Assembly: GCA_028284125.1 (NCBI GenBank) | Contig: JANQSI010000009.1 | Location: 1-64,000 of the forward strand | DNA length: 64,000 nucleotides | Source: Cyclobacteriaceae bacterium | GTDB lineage: Bacteria > Bacteroidota > Bacteroidia > Cytophagales > Cyclobacteriaceae | Reading direction: 5' to 3' | Part shown: positions 42,238 through 50,594 of the stretch, piece after piece | Layout: every line of letters begins with the position of its first letter | Numbering within the stretch: position 1 is the stretch's first letter | The notes under the pieces: generated by a model | Databases searched by the model: none | Told to the model about the DNA's origin: nothing | What the model saw: only the letters and a program-made list of their open reading frames with translations | Made by a program: the position numbers and the translations under genes

Positions 42238-44832
42238 GTGAGCAAACGAATCAACATACCGAAGATTCCGCATGCCTTTTTCAAATGGTATTGCAAGACC
42301 GAGAAATACGAAGAGCTTCATGGTGATCTTGAAGAATTCTATTATGAAAAAGTAGAAGAAGCTGGATTGACCAAGGCAAGATTATTTTATATCTGGAACG
42401 TGATCCGATGTTTTCAGCCTTATGCCTGGAGAATACCCGAAAGTCAAAACTCAACAATAATTATGTTCAAAAATTATTTCAAGACTTCTTATCGAAGCAT
42501 GATGCGGCATCCGCTGAATTCTTTCATAAACCTTTTCGGTTTATCTGCCGCAATCGGAGTCTGTGTGGTTGGTTATGCATTTATCAAATACACATTTAAA
42601 ATCGATCAATTTCATGAAAATAGAAATGAGGTTTATCTGACCACATTTTTTGCTGATAGAGAAGGAGTGGAGCAACAAAATGGTACTACTCCGACACCAT
42701 TTGGAGCCGCTCTGAAGGATGATCTAGAGAGTATCACAAAAGTCACCAGATTAGAAGATCGCAAGGTAGTGGTCAAATATGATGCGCTCAAAGTGTTTCA
42801 TGAAAGTGTCAGTTATGTAGATCCTGAATTCCTGGAAATGTTCACCTTTCCATTGAAATGGGGGTCTAAGAAGCCTTTAGACGATCTTAATGGAATCGTT
42901 CTGAGCGAGAAAATGTCAGAGAAGTATTTTGGAAAAGAGTACTCAATCGGGGAAACTGTCAAACTGATTTTTGGTCCGGATAACTCTAAAATATTTACAG
43001 TGACAGGAGTAGCCAAGGAATTTCCAGGTGCACGATCTTTTGATTTTGATTTCCTTATCAATTTCGAAAACTTCCGAACATCTGACCCTGAATATGACTT
43101 GAATGACTGGAGTCGATTCGTTGATGCCACTTTCATTCAAGTCAATAGTTCTTCAAATCTCCAATTTGTTGAAGAACGAATGGAGAAGTACAGACAAGCT
43201 CAAAATGAAATGCAAAGCGATTGGCACATTACATCTTTTGCATTTGAACCATTAGTCACACTTTTTGAAAATTCAGCTAACATCCGAGGCGATGTTGCTG
43301 GTGATGGCTTCATGGATCTTTATAATTCGAGTCTTTCATTCATCATTATTGGTTTTTTTGTTTTAGTTCTGGCAGCCTCTAATTATATCAATATTGCCAT
43401 TGTATCTGCCGTAAAAAGACTGAAGGAGATTGGTCTTCGAAAAGTTATCGGTGCGAATCGGAGCATGGTCATTGTCCAGTTCCTAGCAGAGAATTTAATG
43501 ATGATGCTCATTGCGTTATCCATAGGTTTGGCGCTTGGTGCGAGTGTATTCGTGCCTTGGCTAGAAAATACAATGTCATTTGACATGGATTTCACACTAA
43601 ATGACCGTTTGTTGCTCATTTTTCTTCCATCGATTCTGTTATTCACAGGTCTCATATCTGGATTGTATCCAGCGTTTTACATATCAAAATTCCAGGTAGC
43701 AAACATTTTTCGAGGCTCCTTTCGAGTTGGGAAAAAGAACTACCTCACACGAATCTTTTTGGGATTCCAACTATTGCTGGCTTGCGTAATCATTTCAGTT
43801 GCTGTCATATTTACACAAAACACGAATTACCAGTTAAATAGAAGTTGGGGGTATGAAAAGGAACAGGCACTGTTTGTAAAAGTACCCGACCGATCGGCAT
43901 TTGATCAACTTCAGTCTGCTCTAGTTCAAGATCCAAATGTGCTATCCATAGCGGGATCAAGCCACCATTTGGGAAGAAGTAGCATCAACGCGTTATTGGA
44001 TTTTCCAGAAAGGCAATATGAAGTCAGACAAATGTCCGTGGATCATAACTACTTCCAAACAATGGGACTTCAACTAAAAGAAGGAAGGTTTTTTGAAGCA
44101 CACAGAAAATCAGACAATGAAACGGTCGTGATCAATGAGACACTAGCATCAAATCTGGAAGATCCAATTGGAGCTACCTTCAAAATTGATGATAATTCTT
44201 TTGAGGTGATTGGTGTTGTTAAGGATTTTCACTCCTATAATTTTTATTCGAAAATTAAGCCCACGATTTTCCGAGTATCTGAACCTTCAGACTATAAATT
44301 TTTGACCTTAAGAGTTAATAGTGGTTCAGAAGATAGGGCTTATGAAAAACTGCAATCGGAATGGGCTTCACTTTTTCCTGAAATCCCTTTTGATGGCGGA
44401 TACCAGGAAGATGTTTGGGGAAATTTCTCTGAGGATATCAGAGACGGAGATCGGTTCTGGCGAGCACTTGCATTAGTTGTTGTTTCCATTGCCGGGCTTG
44501 GACTTTACGGGTTAGTTACCTTAAATGTATCCGGTCGTTCGAAAGAGTTTAGTATCAGGAAAGTACTTGGTGCGGAATTGGTCAATATATTTTCGAACAT
44601 TACGAGACAATACAGCCTGGTGTTTTTCTTGGCATTAGCTATTGCAGCACCAGCGAGCTATTACTTGGTGGCACTCATTTTTAATATCTTCTTTGTGTAT
44701 TACATGCCACTCAATTATTCCTTCTTCATTTTTTCAAGTGGGATCTTAGTCTTTGTCTTACTAGCCGTTGTAGGAACTCAATTAAGACGATTAACTAGAT
44801 CAAATCCGGTGGACGGTTTGAAAGTAGAATGA
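42238..44832 (+). CDS. Prefix-domain MacB/FtsX-type permease, first of a tandem pair (module 4)
   Basis: 864 residues from GTG 42238, which is 1 bp past the PadR stop; an in-frame ATG at 42211 lies inside the PadR gene. The GTG start matches the N-terminus of the next permease (NIPKIPHAFFKWYC vs NIPRLAHAFFKWYC). Prefix domain ~1-75 with ELHGDLEEFYYEKVEEAG; then two MacB-like/FtsX halves with LKEIGLRKVIGA and SKEFSIRKVLGA. About eight membrane segments. Its prefix is nearly identical to that of the downstream copy, but the membrane and periplasmic parts are strongly diverged. Confidence 0.87.
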   Translation: MSKRINIPKIPHAFFKWYCKTEKYEELHGDLEEFYYEKVEEAGLTKARLFYIWNVIRCFQPYAWRIPESQNSTIIMFKNYFKTSYRSMMRHPLNSFINLFGLSAAIGVCVVGYAFIKYTFKIDQFHENRNEVYLTTFFADREGVEQQNGTTPTPFGAALKDDLESITKVTRLEDRKVVVKYDALKVFHESVSYVDPEFLEMFTFPLKWGSKKPLDDLNGIVLSEKMSEKYFGKEYSIGETVKLIFGPDNSKIFTVTGVAKEFPGARSFDFDFLINFENFRTSDPEYDLNDWSRFVDATFIQVNSSSNLQFVEERMEKYRQAQNEMQSDWHITSFAFEPLVTLFENSANIRGDVAGDGFMDLYNSSLSFIIIGFFVLVLAASNYINIAIVSAVKRLKEIGLRKVIGANRSMVIVQFLAENLMMMLIALSIGLALGASVFVPWLENTMSFDMDFTLNDRLLLIFLPSILLFTGLISGLYPAFYISKFQVANIFRGSFRVGKKNYLTRIFLGFQLLLACVIISVAVIFTQNTNYQLNRSWGYEKEQALFVKVPDRSAFDQLQSALVQDPNVLSIAGSSHHLGRSSINALLDFPERQYEVRQMSVDHNYFQTMGLQLKEGRFFEAHRKSDNETVVINETLASNLEDPIGATFKIDDNSFEVIGVVKDFHSYNFYSKIKPTIFRVSEPSDYKFLTLRVNSGSEDRAYEKLQSEWASLFPEIPFDGGYQEDVWGNFSEDIRDGDRFWRALALVVVSIAGLGLYGLVTLNVSGRSKEFSIRKVLGAELVNIFSNITRQYSLVFFLALAIAAPASYYLVALIFNIFFVYYMPLNYSFFIFSSGILVFVLLAVVGTQLRRLTRSNPVDGLKVE

Positions 44833-44833
44833 T

Positions 44834-47467
44834 ATGAAGAAGAAAGTTAATATACCAAGATTAGCACATGCCTTCTTCAAATGGTATTGTAGACCAGAGA
44901 AGTACGAAGAACTTCATGGAGATCTTGAGGAGTTCTTTTATGAACGAGTCGAAGAAAAAGGTTTATTCAGGGCTAAGCTTTTTTACACCTGGAATGTGAT
45001 TAGATGCTTCCAACCTTATGCTTGGAGAATTCCAGAAAGTGGAAATGCAAATGTGGCGATGTTCATGAATTTCTATTTTACTACAGTTCGGAATTTCTCA
45101 CGTCATAAAAGGTATTTCTTGATAAATGTTTCGGGACTTGCCATCGGGATTGCAAGTTTCGCTTTCATTGGAATGTACGTGCTCAATGAGTTGAGCTATG
45201 ACCAATTTCACACGAATTACAAACAGATTTACAGAGTTAACAATGATGCAGTAATACAAGGTGAGAGAAATAATCAAGCAACAACTTCGGCTCCAATCGT
45301 CAAGGCAATTCGTGAGAGTTATCCCGAAGTAATTAATGGGACCAGAATTCTAAGAAAAGGCCAGCTTTTGATCGGAAAGGGAAATACTAAGATCAACGAA
45401 GAACGAGTCCTTTTTGCTGATTCTGAGTTATTCAACGTTTTTGATTTCAAGCTAATAAAGGGTCATTCATCTACTGCTCTGTTAAATCCAAGGTCAATGG
45501 TCTTGACTCAATCTTATGCCAAAAAATACTTTGGCGAAGAGAATCCAATAGGCAGGGAGTTGACTGTGGAAGAAGATACAATAATTTATAAAGTCACAGG
45601 TATAGTAGAAGACGTACCACCAAATTCACACATCCAGTTTGATATGTTGGCTTCCTTGAGTTCTACCGATTATGAAAGCACCACTCAATGGATTAGCAAA
45701 AGTTTGTATGCATACATAGTATTAAGAGAAGATGCAGATCCTGAGTCACTTCAAACAAAAATGAAGGAGCTGTTTTATAAATTCATGGCACCAGAAATTG
45801 AGTACTATACAGGGTTGACAATTAAGGAATGGGAAGGGGCTGGTAGCTCTGTTGGATTCAAACTGACACCTGTAGCAGATATACATCTATACTCGGATGT
45901 AACGAACGAATTGGAACCCACTGGCAATGTAGCTTACGTTTACATTTATGGGTTGATTGCTCTGATCATACTATTTATCGCAATATTCAACTTTGTCAAT
46001 TTAGCTACTGCACACTCAGCTACGCGTGCTAAGGAAGTCGGTGTTCGTAAAGTGATAGGTTCTACGAAGCGAACGTTGGTGTATCAATTCATTTTTGAAT
46101 CAATTCTTGTTTCCACGCTTTCGACATTCCTGGCCATCACACTCATTTTTACATGTATGCCATGGTTCACTGAATTGGTCGGAAATGGGCTTGCTTATAA
46201 CCTCACCATGGGATACGAAGGATGGCTATTTATGACGGGACTGGCGCTGGTAGTAGGATTGATTGCCGGAAGTTATCCGTCATTTGTTCTATCAGCTTTC
46301 AAGCCGGTTGACGTACTAAACGGAACTTTGAAGGCAGGCGGAAAATCAAGCTGGTTACGAAACATATTAGTGACCATCCAATTCGCAGCTTCAATCATCA
46401 TCATTATCAGTACAGTTGTAGTCTACAACCAGATTGAATACATGCTTACCAGAAATCTAGGATTTGAAAAAGATCAAGTATTGGTACTGGAACGCCCTGA
46501 TTGGCTAAAAGACAATATGGAAGTATTCAAGGCGGACCTGTTGGAAAATCCAAACATTGATATTGTTGCCAATAGCCAGACACTTCCAGGAAAATTCTAT
46601 AAGATACGCTCATATAGAAAATCGGGTCACAACGAGGTTTTTCTTTTCTCAAATAATCAAGTCACCTACGATCATCTTGAACTTATGGGACTGGAACTTA
46701 TTGCTGGAAGGTTTTTTTCTAAGGACCATCCCTCAGATTCAAACGCGGTAGTCCTTAATGAAACAGCCGCTCGATCATTTGGATTTGATGAGCCAATCGG
46801 TCAATCGTTGACTTCAGCTTTTAAGTATGGAGACATTAAGATTATTGGTATTGTAAAAGACTACTATACAGAGTCGTTGCACAAACAAATTGCTCCCGTA
46901 TCACTTGAGCTTGATCCGAAGGATGCATCTGGTTATCTAAATGTCAAGCTTACAAACGCTCATAACATTCGTGAAACGATAGAATTCATTGAAGATAAAT
47001 GGCTTGTTCATTCGAACGGAAAGCCGATGCAATATTTCTTCTTTGACCAGGAATATGAGAATCTATATAAATCAGAGACGGCAACCGGCAAGACCTTACT
47101 TGTGTTTTCAATGCTTTCAGTTTTTATTGCCAGTATGGGATTGATCGGACTTATCACCTATACGTCCACGGTCAGGAGAAAAGAAATAGGAATACGAAAA
47201 GTACTTGGCGCAACTACATCAACATTAGTAAAACTGCTATCTAAAGAAATAGTCATGTTGATAATCATTGCAACTGCAATAGCCTGGCCGTTGGCATACT
47301 TTGCGACCGATTATTGGCTTCAAAATTTTTCAGATACAACTCCAATCAATCCTTGGATCTATTTCGGAGCTACCATGGCGGTACTTATCGTAGTGGGAAT
47401 TGCCATAAGCTACCAAACGATCAAAGCATCAACAATGGATCCAGTCGATTCACTTAGGCAGGAATGA
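44834..47467 (+). CDS. Prefix-domain MacB/FtsX-type permease, second of a tandem pair (module 4)
   Basis: 877 residues, starting 1 bp after the previous stop codon. Prefix domain (~1-75) with HAFFKWYCRPEKYEELHGDL, then two MacB-like/FtsX halves (AKEVGVRKVIGS, RKEIGIRKVLGA). Outside the prefix it is closer by eye to the module 1 permease (LGLAIGIASF, ELSYDKFHS-like ELSYDQFHT) than to its tandem neighbour. The pair may act as a heterodimer. No ATPase gene follows; the next gene is on an unrelated promoter. Confidence 0.87.
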   Translation: MKKKVNIPRLAHAFFKWYCRPEKYEELHGDLEEFFYERVEEKGLFRAKLFYTWNVIRCFQPYAWRIPESGNANVAMFMNFYFTTVRNFSRHKRYFLINVSGLAIGIASFAFIGMYVLNELSYDQFHTNYKQIYRVNNDAVIQGERNNQATTSAPIVKAIRESYPEVINGTRILRKGQLLIGKGNTKINEERVLFADSELFNVFDFKLIKGHSSTALLNPRSMVLTQSYAKKYFGEENPIGRELTVEEDTIIYKVTGIVEDVPPNSHIQFDMLASLSSTDYESTTQWISKSLYAYIVLREDADPESLQTKMKELFYKFMAPEIEYYTGLTIKEWEGAGSSVGFKLTPVADIHLYSDVTNELEPTGNVAYVYIYGLIALIILFIAIFNFVNLATAHSATRAKEVGVRKVIGSTKRTLVYQFIFESILVSTLSTFLAITLIFTCMPWFTELVGNGLAYNLTMGYEGWLFMTGLALVVGLIAGSYPSFVLSAFKPVDVLNGTLKAGGKSSWLRNILVTIQFAASIIIIISTVVVYNQIEYMLTRNLGFEKDQVLVLERPDWLKDNMEVFKADLLENPNIDIVANSQTLPGKFYKIRSYRKSGHNEVFLFSNNQVTYDHLELMGLELIAGRFFSKDHPSDSNAVVLNETAARSFGFDEPIGQSLTSAFKYGDIKIIGIVKDYYTESLHKQIAPVSLELDPKDASGYLNVKLTNAHNIRETIEFIEDKWLVHSNGKPMQYFFFDQEYENLYKSETATGKTLLVFSMLSVFIASMGLIGLITYTSTVRRKEIGIRKVLGATTSTLVKLLSKEIVMLIIIATAIAWPLAYFATDYWLQNFSDTTPINPWIYFGATMAVLIVVGIAISYQTIKASTMDPVDSLRQE

Positions 47468-47519
47468 GTCTTTGATGAATGAAAATGCGATTTTCCTTAT
47501 CATTTTATGATGTAAAAAA

Positions 47520-47577
47520 TACTTTACATAAAGTAAAATATTATTAACTTTGTGTCCGTAATACTTTACTATAAGTA
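47520..47577. promoter_or_regulatory. Promoter with two palindromic operator candidates before the membrane/XRE operon
   Basis: TACTTTACATAAAGTA at 47520-47535 is a perfect TACTTTA-CA-TAAAGTA palindrome. A second, imperfect copy TACTTTACTATAAGTA lies at 47562-47577, 42 bp away. Between them TAACTTTG at 47545-47552 is an exact TAnnTTTG -7 box, with TTTA in the first copy at the -33 position. The two sites would flank the transcription start, suiting repression by the XRE protein of the operon. Confidence 0.55.
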
Positions 47578-47602
47578 AAATAAACAGGACAACTAGTTAA
47601 AA

Positions 47603-48049
47603 ATGTACTACCAGGAAAAGAAAAGTATTGTAAACATCATTAGCACCTTATTGATCTACGGGATCTATTACTGGATTGTATATCAGGAATATAGCGCGCG
47701 TTCAATGAGTCATGAGGAAGAACTGCAATATTGGGGAAAAACAATGTTGCTGATCATTCCAATCGCCATTGTAAGTAAGATCATTGTTCACATCATTTTT
47801 AGTGTCACTAACCAATTGGTGACTCGCGAACGACAGCCTTGTTTTGAGGATGAAAGGGATCGAATTATTGCGCTGACCTCTACAAGAAATGCATTTATGA
47901 TTTTTGGATTTGGTTTTGTTGGGGCATTAGGAGCGATTGCTTATGGAATGCCGCTTCACTCAATGTTCATTTTCATGATCGTTGCAGGCCTACTTTCTGA
48001 TCTTTTTGATAATCTATCTCAGCTGTATTTTCATAGAAAGGGGATTTAG
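47603..48049 (+). CDS. Four-helix membrane protein, partner of an XRE regulator
   Basis: 148 residues with four hydrophobic segments (around residues 10-28, 48-70, 93-112 and 118-138). The ExDERDRIIALTSTRNAF motif between helices two and three is like the conserved cytoplasmic loop of DUF2178-type membrane proteins. Such proteins are regularly encoded just before a small XRE regulator in Bacteroidota and Firmicutes. The stop overlaps the region of the next start (2-bp gap). It might hold the regulator at the membrane or be its sensor; this is inference from pairing. Confidence 0.75.
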   Translation: MYYQEKKSIVNIISTLLIYGIYYWIVYQEYSARSMSHEEELQYWGKTMLLIIPIAIVSKIIVHIIFSVTNQLVTRERQPCFEDERDRIIALTSTRNAFMIFGFGFVGALGAIAYGMPLHSMFIFMIVAGLLSDLFDNLSQLYFHRKGI

Positions 48050-48051
48050 TG

Positions 48052-48282
48052 ATGGGTGAACACAGAGTTAGTAATAATATCCGAACCCTAAGATTTCACA
48101 ATGATGAAATGACGCAACAGGAACTAGCTGAAAAAGTAGGAGTGACGAGACAGACGATTGTAGCCATAGAAAAAGGAAAATATTCACCCTCTTTGGAATT
48201 GGCGTTTCGCATGGCCCGTGTTTTTGATACTCCACTTGAAGAAGTGTTTTCCTTTAATGATGAACCTAAAAAGAAAAAATAA
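48052..48282 (+). CDS. Small XRE family helix-turn-helix regulator
   Basis: 76 residues from ATG 48052. One HTH_3 domain: LRFHNDEMTQQELAEKVGVTRQTIVAIEKGKYSPSLELA with the classic turn between helices two and three, and a Lys-rich tail. Similar to the YozG/SinR-like stand-alone regulators paired with DUF2178-like membrane proteins. It probably binds the TACTTTA palindromes upstream of the operon. Confidence 0.88.
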   Translation: MGEHRVSNNIRTLRFHNDEMTQQELAEKVGVTRQTIVAIEKGKYSPSLELAFRMARVFDTPLEEVFSFNDEPKKKK

Positions 48283-48288
48283 CCACCC

Positions 48289-48507
48289 ATGAAAATTTTT
48301 GTATTTAAAACGAATATCGATTCTCATCTAGAGATGAGCATACTGGCATCCATATTCATGAACCTAAAAGGCATTGTGAGATGGTCGGTGGATATGCAAG
48401 ATGTGGATCGAGTACTAAAGGTTGTGACACTTGAAGATCACAATGAAATAGAATTCATACGAGTCATACGATCGCAAGGAATTTCTTGTGATGTCTTGCC
48501 CGATTGA
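48289..48507 (+). CDS. Small protein of unknown function, ferredoxin-like fold suspected
   Basis: 72 residues. The order of predicted elements (MKIFVFKTNI strand, long helix with LEMSILASIFMNL, strand VRWSVDMQD, strand VLKVVTLED, helix EIEFIRVIRSQG, strand SCDVLPD) is beta-alpha-beta-beta-alpha-beta, as in HMA-like domains, but no CxxC metal site is present. It lies 6 bp after the XRE gene, and its stop overlaps the next start codon (ATGA-type junction around 48504-48509), so it is translationally coupled on both sides. Confidence 0.65.
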   Translation: MKIFVFKTNIDSHLEMSILASIFMNLKGIVRWSVDMQDVDRVLKVVTLEDHNEIEFIRVIRSQGISCDVLPD

Positions 48508-49508
48508 TGGAAGATCGTATGAAAGCGGTTTTGTGGACGGAGTATGGAGCTCCCGAGCTCCTCAAAATAGGTGAGGTAAAGAAACCTGTTCCCGACGATG
48601 ATGAGCTTTTGATTCGTGTGCATGCAGCAACAGTCACACCTGGAGATTGTGAAATTCGAAGATTTGAAATGCACGTCTTGTTTTGGCTTCCCCTTCGAAT
48701 CTATTTTGGTTTATTTAAACCAAAGCGTCCGATTCTAGGAATGGAAGTTGCTGGGGAAGTTGAAGAAGTTGGAAAGAACGTCAAGAGATTCAAGAAAGGA
48801 GATCAAATTATTTCTGATACGGGTCTCAAGTTTGGCGCATACGCAGAGTATATCTGTCTGAACACCAAGTATACAATGGCCTTAAAACCAGTTAACATAT
48901 CCTACGAAGAAGCAGCTTGTATTCCAACTGCTGGCCTTAATGCGCTACACTACATTCGGTTAGCTGACCTAAAACCAGGTCAAAAGATTTTGATTAAAGG
49001 AGCTGCTGGATGTTTCGGAACCTATGCTGTGCAGCTAGCGAAGCTTCGCGGTGCAGAAGTTACCGGAGTTGACAGTGCTGAAAAGCTGGAAATATTAAGT
49101 GAGCTTGGAGCGGATCATACCATTGATTATACGAGAGAGGATTTTGCAAAGAAAGAAGAAAAGTACGACGTGATTTTCGACGTTGTTGGAAACAGTTCGA
49201 TTGGACAGGGAATGAAATCACTAAGATCTGGCGGACGATACATTCTAGCGACCCCTTGGGTGATTCGAGTACTGCAAGGAATTTGGAGTTCGATCACAAG
49301 CAAGAAGAAATTCATCTTTTCGCTGGCCAAATACAGAACAGAAGATTTGGTCCACTTAAAGGAACTTGTAGAGTCTGGGAAGCTTCGACCGATCATTGAC
49401 AAGACGTATCCTATGGAGCAAATGATCGAAGCACACAAGTATGTAGAGGGAGGTTCGAAAATTGGAAACGTGGCAATATCAGTTAATGGACATAACCTAT
49501 TTCAATGA
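48507..49508 (+). CDS. MDR family NAD(P)-dependent oxidoreductase, quinone oxidoreductase type, copy 1
   Basis: 333 residues. GroES-like domain (~1-130: MKAVLWTEYGAPELLKIGEV), Rossmann domain (~130-270) with cofactor motif IKGAAGCFGTYAVQLAKLRGAEVTGVDS, and a C-terminal stretch PIIDKTYPMEQMIEAHKYVE. The catalytic zinc ligands of true alcohol dehydrogenases are not evident, so a zinc-free quinone or enone reductase is more likely. The cofactor loop reads GAAGCFG where GAGGGVG is usual. ATG 48507 was chosen over 48519 because the second copy also starts four residues before MKA. Confidence 0.85.
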   Translation: MEDRMKAVLWTEYGAPELLKIGEVKKPVPDDDELLIRVHAATVTPGDCEIRRFEMHVLFWLPLRIYFGLFKPKRPILGMEVAGEVEEVGKNVKRFKKGDQIISDTGLKFGAYAEYICLNTKYTMALKPVNISYEEAACIPTAGLNALHYIRLADLKPGQKILIKGAAGCFGTYAVQLAKLRGAEVTGVDSAEKLEILSELGADHTIDYTREDFAKKEEKYDVIFDVVGNSSIGQGMKSLRSGGRYILATPWVIRVLQGIWSSITSKKKFIFSLAKYRTEDLVHLKELVESGKLRPIIDKTYPMEQMIEAHKYVEGGSKIGNVAISVNGHNLFQ

Positions 49509-49561
49509 ATCAATTCAAGGATAATTTTTCAAAGCAGGCTTTTAAATAAAGTAGGAAGAGT

Positions 49562-50548
49562 ATGAGAGAAAAGATGAAAGCCATCACGTATTACGAATAT
49601 GGCTCACCTGATAATATGAGCCTTGAAGAATTGGACAGACCAGAACCCAAAGACGATGAAGTTCTGGTGAAAGTCAAAGCAGCGTCAATCAATTCGTGGG
49701 ATTGGGATCTGGTAAGAGGTGAACCATTTTATGTTCGTTTGGTTGGGGGCGGCTTGCGCAAGCCAATTAAGAAAATCATTGGATGTGACATTGCTGGTGT
49801 GGTAGAGCTTGTAGGTAAAAATGTAACCCGATTCAAAGTTGGTGATGATGTATTTGGCGACACATCCACATCAGGATGGGGTGGATTTGCCGAATATGTA
49901 AGTGTGAAAGAAAAAGTCTTGACATCAAAGCCAACAAGTCTTTCATTCGAAGAAGCAGCCTCGTTACCGCAAGCAGGTGTTATGGCACTTCAAGCGGCTC
50001 GAGATTTCAAGAAGATCAATCCTGGAGATAAAGTTTTGATAAATGGTGCTGGCGGGGGTGTAGGTTCATTTGCGCTTCAACTTGTTAAGCAATACGAGGC
50101 TGAAATAACAGGTGTAGATCTGTCTTCTAAATATGAAATGATGCAATCGCTTGGAGCTGATCATGTCATTGATTTCATGCAAGAGGATTTTACCAAACGT
50201 GGCGAACGTTATGATTACATCATTGATGTGGTCGGTCATCATTCATTGAATGATTTTAAGCAAGCACTAAAACCAGGAGGGGAGTACCGAATGATCGGAG
50301 GATCGGGTCGTTTGGTTTTACAATCCATATTCGTTGCACCTTTTGTTTCGCTATTTACTAACAAGAAAATGGGAATTCTTGGACACGAACCGAATAAAGG
50401 CCTAGCCTATCTAGCGGAACAAATCAGCGAAGGAACTCTAAAGCCAATCATTGATAGCATATACCCACTAGAACAAACACCAGCGGCTTTTCGACATTTT
50501 GGTGAGGGTAACGTCAAGGGGAAAGTTGTTATAAAAATGACTTCTTAG
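49562..50548 (+). CDS. MDR family NAD(P)-dependent oxidoreductase, quinone oxidoreductase type, copy 2
   Basis: 328 residues, paralogue of the previous gene. GroES-like domain (MKAITYYEYGSPDNMSLEEL...GCDIAGVVELVGKNV), Rossmann motif INGAGGGVGSFALQLVKQYEAEITGVD, and PIIDSIYPLEQTPAAFRHF at the C-terminus. No catalytic zinc set. Probably reduces quinones or alpha,beta-unsaturated carbonyls with NADPH. It is 53 bp after copy 1 and 46 bp before oxyR, in the same direction, which suggests a detoxification role. Confidence 0.87.
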   Translation: MREKMKAITYYEYGSPDNMSLEELDRPEPKDDEVLVKVKAASINSWDWDLVRGEPFYVRLVGGGLRKPIKKIIGCDIAGVVELVGKNVTRFKVGDDVFGDTSTSGWGGFAEYVSVKEKVLTSKPTSLSFEEAASLPQAGVMALQAARDFKKINPGDKVLINGAGGGVGSFALQLVKQYEAEITGVDLSSKYEMMQSLGADHVIDFMQEDFTKRGERYDYIIDVVGHHSLNDFKQALKPGGEYRMIGGSGRLVLQSIFVAPFVSLFTNKKMGILGHEPNKGLAYLAEQISEGTLKPIIDSIYPLEQTPAAFRHFGEGNVKGKVVIKMTS

Positions 50549-50573
50549 CTTATAAAGAAAAATTATACGTATT

Positions 50574-50590
50574 TTGAGTTAATAACTCAA
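50574..50590. promoter_or_regulatory. Perfect palindrome immediately before oxyR
   Basis: TTGAGTTAATAACTCAA is a perfect 8-bp inverted repeat around one base, ending 4 bp before the oxyR ATG. A TATTTTG-like -7 box overlaps its left end. It may be an operator for autoregulation, or a hairpin at the translation start. Confidence 0.5.
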
Positions 50591-50594
50591 GCTA

